Shown here: one piece after another, positions 58,501-64,000 of the stretch
Numbering within the stretch: the first letter of the stretch is position 1
Layout of the letters: each line of letters begins with the position of its first letter
Origin: Amoeboaphelidium protococcarum
Lineage: Eukaryota; Aphelidiomycota; Aphelidea
Length of the DNA stretch: 64,000 bases
Assembly: GCA_023515745.1 (NCBI GenBank)
Contig: JALECJ010000258.1
Span: 2,112,501-2,176,500 of the forward strand
Direction of reading: 5' to 3'
Translations under genes and position numbers: made by a program
The notes under the pieces: generated by a model
What the model saw: only the letters and a program-made list of their open reading frames with translations
What the model was told of the DNA's origin: nothing
Databases searched by the model: none

Positions 58501-61500
58501 CATTCAGCACTAGCGTTTAATGAGTTTCAGCAAGTCCAAGCTCCCACGGAAGACCAGCGTATTTGATACCAGTCAGACGAGAAGCTCCTGTACCACCATC
58601 ATGTCCACTGATCAAGATATGATCAGCTTTTGCTTTGGCCACTCCATTAGCGATGACACCAACTCCAACTTCGGACACCAGTTTCACAGAGACTCTGGCA
58701 CGAGGATTGCATGACTTGAGGTCATGAATGAGCTGTTTCAAATCCTCAATAGAGTAAATGTCATGATGAGGAGGTGGTGAGATAAGACCGACGCCGACCG
58801 AAGTCTTTCTAGTCTTTGCAATACTTTCTGACACTTTATTTCCAGACAATTCACCTACAATAATGCAATTAGCACGATGCTAGTCGATTAAATCATCATG
58901 ATAAAACAAATACAAATTACCTCCTTCGCCAGGCTTGGCACCTTAAGCCATCTTGATCTAAATTTCATCAGAGTCGGATAAATAGTAACTAGTAACACCA
59001 AATCTTCCACTGGCTACTTGTTTGATAGCAGAGCGGCGCAAATCTCCATTAGCGTCTTACGTCGACCTTTCAGGATCTTCACCTCCTTCTCCCGTATTAG
59101 ATTTAGCACCAAGCTTATTCATTGCAATAGCCAACGCGGAATGAGCTTCCATAGAGATTGAGCCGTAACTCATAGCTCCAGTGCAGAATCTTTTCACAAT
59201 CTCAGTCCAAGGCTCTACCTCATCCAATGGAATTGGAGCCAAATCCTTTTTAAATTCCAACTGACCACGGAGTGTGCAATCTTTGATTTGCTCATAACTA
59301 CTCCGGGAGTACTCTTCAAATGATTAAACATCCTTCAACTTGACAGCCTGCTGCAGAGATGCAATAGACATGGGATCATTAATGTGTCTTTCTGAGCTAT
59401 TACGGAAGTGATATTCACCAGACACGGGCAGAATAGACTGGAGAACATCATCACGACTAGGATAGGCAATGTCATGTAAATTGAACGCATCTACGGCAAA
59501 ATGCTCAAATGTGACACCTCTGATTCGGGAAGGAGTACCTGCAAAACACACTAACATGACAGAAGGATCAATACCAAGGGCCTCAAATATCTAAGCTCCC
59601 TTGTACGATTAAAGTGTAGAAATGCCCATCTTGGACATCACTTTGAGAATACCGTTGTCCAGGGATTTCTGATAATTAGCAATCAGCTTATCGACAGGAG
59701 CGGTAGATTCGATAACATTGTCTCTTTTCAATTTTGCAATAGTCTCCATCATAAGGTATGGGTATATGGCATCACAACCGTGTCCCAGAAGAACACACAT
59801 GTGATGAACTTCTCGCGCCTCACCACTTTCCACAATGAGCGCAACTTTGCTTCTCTACCTGGAAGATAATAGATGCTGATGCACAGCACCAAGAGCTATC
59901 AGACTACTGACTGCGACTCTATCAACACCAACATTCCGATCAGACAGAATAATAATCCGATTCTGTTACTCGACCAGATGATCAGCATACTAACAAATAC
60001 GATCAATTTCATTCTTATATTGTTGCAAACCTTCCGCCTTCTTAAATGTGATATCGATAACACCAACTTTCCATTTCGGATGTTATTAAGGTATCGTCGA
60101 GGTGATAGTCTGAAATTGTGATGGAGTCAGTATCGGAGAGTCAATGTACAATCGATCGCATTATTACGCGTTCCTACTCAGCAGATTCCATTCTGGACCA
60201 ATAAAACATGACAAACTCATAACAATCTCCTCTCTAATAGGATCTATTGGCGGATTGGTCACTTGGGCAAACAATTGACGAAAGTATTCATAAATAGAAC
60301 GAGGTTACTGTGAAAGACAGGCAAGAGGTACATCAATACCCATAGAACCAAGAGGCTCCTTACCGTCTTTGATCATTGGCACAAAGACCATGTTAAGCTA
60401 CTCGATAGAAAATCCGAAAGCTTTCAGGCGAGCATCACTCTAAACACTGGTACTATCAATGCTATTCTGCAATAAGGCAGAATCTGACAACTTGGAACTA
60501 TTACTTACCAGTGACTTGAGATTCAGAGATTATTTCTGAAGCCACTCTTCATACGGAAACTGGGTACAAATTTCAGATTTCAATTCGGTATCATCGACCA
60601 ATTGCTGTTTCACGGTATCAACCAGCAGCATTCTACCAGGCATCAGACGGCCCTTGTGCACCACAATACTAGGATCAACCTTTACTGTACCAACCTCACT
60701 TGCACAGATCATACGATCATCATTAGTCAAATAATATCTGCACGGACGCAGCCCATTACGATCTAGAATAGCACCAATATGTCTTCCATCAGAGAATGTA
60801 ATCAGAGCAGGACCATCCCAAGGCTCCATCACGGCAGACACATACTGATAGAACGCGGCCTTTTCCGGCTGTACAGAATTACTCTTCTACCAAGCCTCCG
60901 GGATCATGAGCATGGCAGCCTCGGCAATTGATAAACCACTGACAGTGAGCAGTTCAAACACGTTATCAAACGCAGAAGAATCGGATCCATACTCTTCAAT
61001 AATAGGAAATAAATCTGCAATAGATTCACCAAACAGTGGCGACTTCATCATCCCCTCCCTGGCTCTCATCCAATTCTTGTTACCCTTCAACGTGTTGATC
61101 TCTCCATTATGAGCACATAGACGCATCGGCTGCGCTCTATCCCAACTGGGGAATGTATTAGTTGAGAACCTAGAATGAACCAAAGCGAAATGAGATTAAT
61201 AGGCTGTATTAGTGATATCCAGAAAATAAGAGTAAACTTGCTTCGGAGACAAACGGCCTTTATACACAATAGTACGCGGATTAAGGGAACAGATATAGAA
61301 CCAAGGTCTGAGAGACACTTCATGGGAGGCTCGCTTACGCAACATGAACAGTTAAACTTCAAATTTCCGGCTATCAAATGCGTCGGTCATTACCACAAAT
61401 GGCTACATAATAGTTGGCTCTTTGGATGCAGCCATTTTGCCAAGCATCGAATTATCTGTCGGAACTTTGCGCCAACACAACACTTTGAGACCATAACCGG

Positions 61501-61876
61501 AGGCAATCGACTCAAACTTGGACATCATTGTCTCAGCCTACTTCATATCAGGACTTAAGAACACATTTCCCACAGCATACTAGCCTTCAGGTGGTAGATT
61601 GACATTAGATTCATTCAAACACTATTAACGAAAGAATCCGTGCGGAATACCAGTCATCACGCCAGAACCATCACCGTCCCTATCATCCGCTCCTTCAGCA
61701 CCACGATGGGTCATGTTACAAAGAATACTGGAGGCATCTTGCACCAGAGAATGAGACTACTGACCTTTAATGTTTACAATAAAGCCAACGCCACAAGAAT
61801 CCTTTTCCATACTCGGATCATACAATCCTTATTACGCCGGCATTGAATCGGCCCAACCATAATACTAAGACTCCAT
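55577..61876 (-). CDS. GLT1: NAD(P)H-dependent glutamate synthase, fused large and small domains
   Basis: Makes two glutamates from glutamine and 2-oxoglutarate. One uninterrupted frame of 2099 residues, ATG 61874-61876 to TGA 55577-55579. The propeptide is short: the Ntn nucleophile is Cys28 in [10 protein letters not shown]. The glutaminase domain ([40 protein letters not shown]) is followed by the central domain, the FMN synthase barrel ([41 protein letters not shown]) with the 3Fe-4S cysteines [13 protein letters not shown], and the GltB C-terminal helix ([17 protein letters not shown]). From about residue 1550 the small-subunit part follows: [43 protein letters not shown] and [13 protein letters not shown] for FAD and NAD(P)H. 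Single-chain enzymes are the fungal and plant type. Confidence 0.97.
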
Positions 61877-62526
61877 AACTTATGCAATTGTATCACTTGA
61901 TTTTCTATTTCTTGCAATGAGTGTATATAATGTCAGAGTAATGAGTAGAATAAAAACTCAATCTTAACTCTGGTATCAGCAAGTATAAATGTATTGAAAG
62001 CACAGAGAGAGAGAGAGAGAAACTGAACAAAGGTGGAACAAGTACAGTAAGTGAGGCTCAGTAAATGATGATGAAATCGATCTGACTGAAAGTGGAAACG
62101 GCCGAGATCGATTCAACAAATTTCACACTTTCTTTCATTCTCGCTCGCACGCTCTCACTGTCACTGTTGTTTCTCTGAAGAAGGGACCGTCGCAAGAATT
62201 AACGCATGAACGGACGGACGGGCGAGGGAACGGGCTGTGGCTGAAACAAGAATGGGCGCAGTAGTGCTATTTCAACAACCAGGGGGGCCACAATGAGTGT
62301 GAGTCATTCTTCATGCGTTCCTTTGATGCATACATCGAGAGAGCTGTGAAGTATTAGCTCAGGGATGAGGATAATTTGTAGCGTTTCCCGTCAACTTCTT
62401 TATAAAGAGTCGTTCTTCATATTATATTTGTATTTAAAACAATGGACACTTGTATACACCCTTATATAAACACATTAAAAGGCATAAAATCAAGTATCAA
62501 AAACTTTCTCAATAATTATACTAAAA
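61877..62526. promoter_or_regulatory. GLT1 promoter region with GA/CT tract
   Basis: 650 nt between the GLT1 start and the end of the ZIP gene. A pure GA repeat at 62004-62021 is CT on the GLT1 sense strand, about 130 nt upstream of its ATG. GC-rich sequence near 62180-62290 (cggacggacgggcgaggg) probably belongs to the promoter. No gene is supported. Confidence 0.5.
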
Positions 62527-63675
62527 TCACTCGTTCAGGGCGATTAGAGCCATAAGGTATATGCCGCTGCACATTGAGCAGATTTAAAGCATAAACTCAA
62601 ATATGCTCACATCGGAAGCCTCCAACAGTTCGGGAAGTATAGCTACAGTGGCAGTGTAAATCAGTCCACCGGCAGAGAATGGAATAACAGACTTTTCAAA
62701 GCCTGCCAGTACCGATGCCGCCTACTCTCCCTGAATCCATATGCCGAACAGAACACCCAACACCGTTCCCATCGCTGACCACATTTGCATCAACACGGCG
62801 ACCGGCTTGGAGAATCCACTCTAAATTAAAATTGCATAATCACTCACTTTATGTGGAATCTCGTGCAGAAATATGGCAAACGTTGTTGAAGCGGCAATAC
62901 TAGGACTAGCATAATGTGATATAGACAAAGTCAGGCCGTCAGTAAAAGTGTGTGCCATACTGGATAATATCGACAGATAACCAGCACTAGATTAACGATG
63001 ATAATCATGGTGATGTCCGTGTGAAGGAGGTCCATTTAAAGCTTTATCTTAACTTTACGCTGAAGACGATGACTCAGCTTTACGTTTACGTAGCTCTGTC
63101 ACATTAACCTTGGTAGCTTTCAAAGATGAAGTTGACGCTTTCTTTTATAGATCAACACTTTGAACAGCAGCATTATGGTCCTAAGTAGTGTCCTAAGTAG
63201 AATGACTGCTATGATCTTCCTGATGATGATGATGGTGGTGATGATGACCTCCAGACACTGTGCGTATCAACTTGTCTACAATCATAAAGCAAATTAATCC
63301 AGCCAAAATTGCCAACATAGGCCCAATAGTATGTGCATGATTATGCGAGTGACTTTCCTATTTAGAATCATGATGATGATGATGATTATCGGTATGATGA
63401 TGGTGAGAACTGTGATCATGATGTTCATGTCCATGTTCAGAATGCTGTTCCATCACAAACGGAATGACATGTAGAAATATATCTCCTAGTAGAGTTCCAA
63501 CAGCGAATCCAACCAGGATTGTCATTACTATTTTAGGCAACTTTGCAGGTAGAAGCATCACAAGCAGGAGTGGAACAATAGTCACCAGTCCACAGGCAGC
63601 CAATGCATTATGAGAGGGAGAATTTGCACTCAAAATTTTAACAATCACCTGCTATTACTACTATAAGAAGTCCAT
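62527..63675 (-). CDS. ZIP family metal transporter (SLC39, LIV-1/KE4 type)
   Basis: Divalent-metal importer of 382 residues, ATG 63673-63675 to TGA 62527-62529. It begins MDFLQQQQQV, then TM1 around GLVTIVPLLLVMLLP and TM2 FAVGTLLGDIFLHVIPFVME, followed by a His-rich loop (residues about 83-115). A second His-rich loop of the form HHHHHHHH sits at about 150 and a third near GPPSHGHHHDYH. TM4 contains AHTFTDGLTLS and TM5 FLHEIPHKVSDYAILIQSG. In most LIV-1 ZIPs these are HNFTDG and HEIPHE, so Asn and Glu of the binuclear metal site are replaced by Thr and Lys. The rest (AGGLIYTATVAILPELL) is typical. Endomembrane zinc transport as for ZIP7/KE4 is likely; altered metal handling is inferred. Confidence 0.9.
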
Positions 63676-64000
63676 TAAATACTTGTAAATAACTACTGGA
63701 TATAGTGTTTAAAATGCTAAGCTGAATTTGTTCAATTCCTTTAAAGGACAACAAGTACTAAGTAAAACACGCCTAAATCAAATAACAAACAGCAAAATTA
63801 ATTAGCAAATGGATCAAGTTTTGGTGGCTCCTCAATACATTAAAGCCGCGCGAACAGTGGTTGGAGGCTGCGACATGTCTTGAACCGTGTTTTGGGCATT
63901 TAGTGTAACAGATGTAGTTGTAATCTCTGATTTTCAAGTGAACAATGCTAATTGTAACGTCAATCAAGTTGTTGACTTTAAAACAATTCTATATTCCGCA
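63676..64000. other. Right-edge region, possible gene start
   Basis: Contains the upstream region of the ZIP gene. On the plus strand an ATG at 63809 opens MDQVLVAPQYIKAARTVVGG before a TGA, and GATGTAG at 63911-63917 matches the intron acceptors seen in this window. A donor at GTGGTT (63857) would give a 61-nt intron, but the next frame soon stops. No confident gene. Confidence 0.25.

Noticed and set aside
1-64000. Bacterial operons, CRISPR arrays, rRNA and tRNA genes
   Set aside because: No direct-repeat arrays, no rRNA motifs and no complete tRNA cloverleaf were seen; the gene structure is eukaryotic.

Overview
The window is nuclear DNA of a eukaryote in which TAA and TAG are read as glutamine and TGA is the only stop. 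With that code nearly every gene becomes one long intact frame, and conserved proteins (ribosomal uL16 and uL11, importin alpha, Argonaute, SPT16, CCT4, exportin-1, glutamate synthase) align only if TAR is Gln. Genes are dense, lie on both strands and mostly lack introns. The six introns I can place are 55-73 nt long, sit near the 5' ends of genes, and all end in TGTAG. The gene set has a fungal flavour: single-chain fused glutamate synthase, NOP15-type RRM protein, RKM/SETD6-type SET protein, HSF, PNS1/CTL transporter, serine-rich GPI-type surface proteins, and exportin-1 with Thr at the leptomycin site. A TAR=Gln opisthokont near fungi, such as an aphelid, is my best inference. A ciliate is less likely given base composition, several genes per contig and intron style. 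I cannot settle this from the window alone.

Layout. 3-662 uL16 (-); 1925-2914 an unrecognised, probably mitochondrial, protein (-); 3352-5199 importin alpha (-); 6109-10413 Argonaute with a long Gln-rich N-terminus (+). About 10.7-15.0 kb is the only accessory-looking stretch: an RRM-like fragment and two decayed reading frames, one trihelix/Myb-like and one PIF1-helicase-like, with several frameshifts. 15172-17994 SLC26/SulP transporter (-); 18870-19064 a small secreted protein (-); 19757-22846 SPT16 (+); 22934-24649 threonine synthase (-); 24948-26654 CTL/PNS1 transporter (-); 27356-29689 a PH-like, Gln-rich coiled-coil protein (+); 29814-30404 a ubiquitin-like-fold candidate (-); 31063-32490 HSF (+).

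32660-34225 holds two tandem GPI-type surface proteins (-). Then come a SETD6/RKM-like SET protein (34700-35939, +), CCT4 (36178-37952, +), a NOP15/NIFK-like RRM protein (38065-38637, -), a membrane nitrilase-fold protein lacking all three catalytic residues (38847-40622, -), COX15 (41052-42395, -), an unknown helical protein (42748-43707, +), a secreted Cys-rich stalked protein (44296-45330, +), riboflavin synthase (46098-46792, -) back to back with GLE1 (46911-48524, +), uL11 (48647-49144, -), uL10m (49449-50177, -), exportin-1 (50546-53806, +), a bZIP factor with a probable frameshift (54271-55503, +), fused NAD(P)H glutamate synthase (55577-61876, -) and an atypical ZIP transporter (62527-63675, -).

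The genes are mostly housekeeping and do not form an operon-like system. Themes that recur are nuclear transport (importin alpha, CRM1, GLE1), chromatin and stress transcription (SPT16, HSF, SET), cytosolic and mitochondrial ribosomes, nitrogen and cofactor metabolism, and the cell surface. I did not find a clear new multigene system. The most unusual elements are the recoded stop codons, the uniform intron ends, the catalytically dead nitrilase-like protein, the altered ZIP metal motifs and the decayed helicase region.
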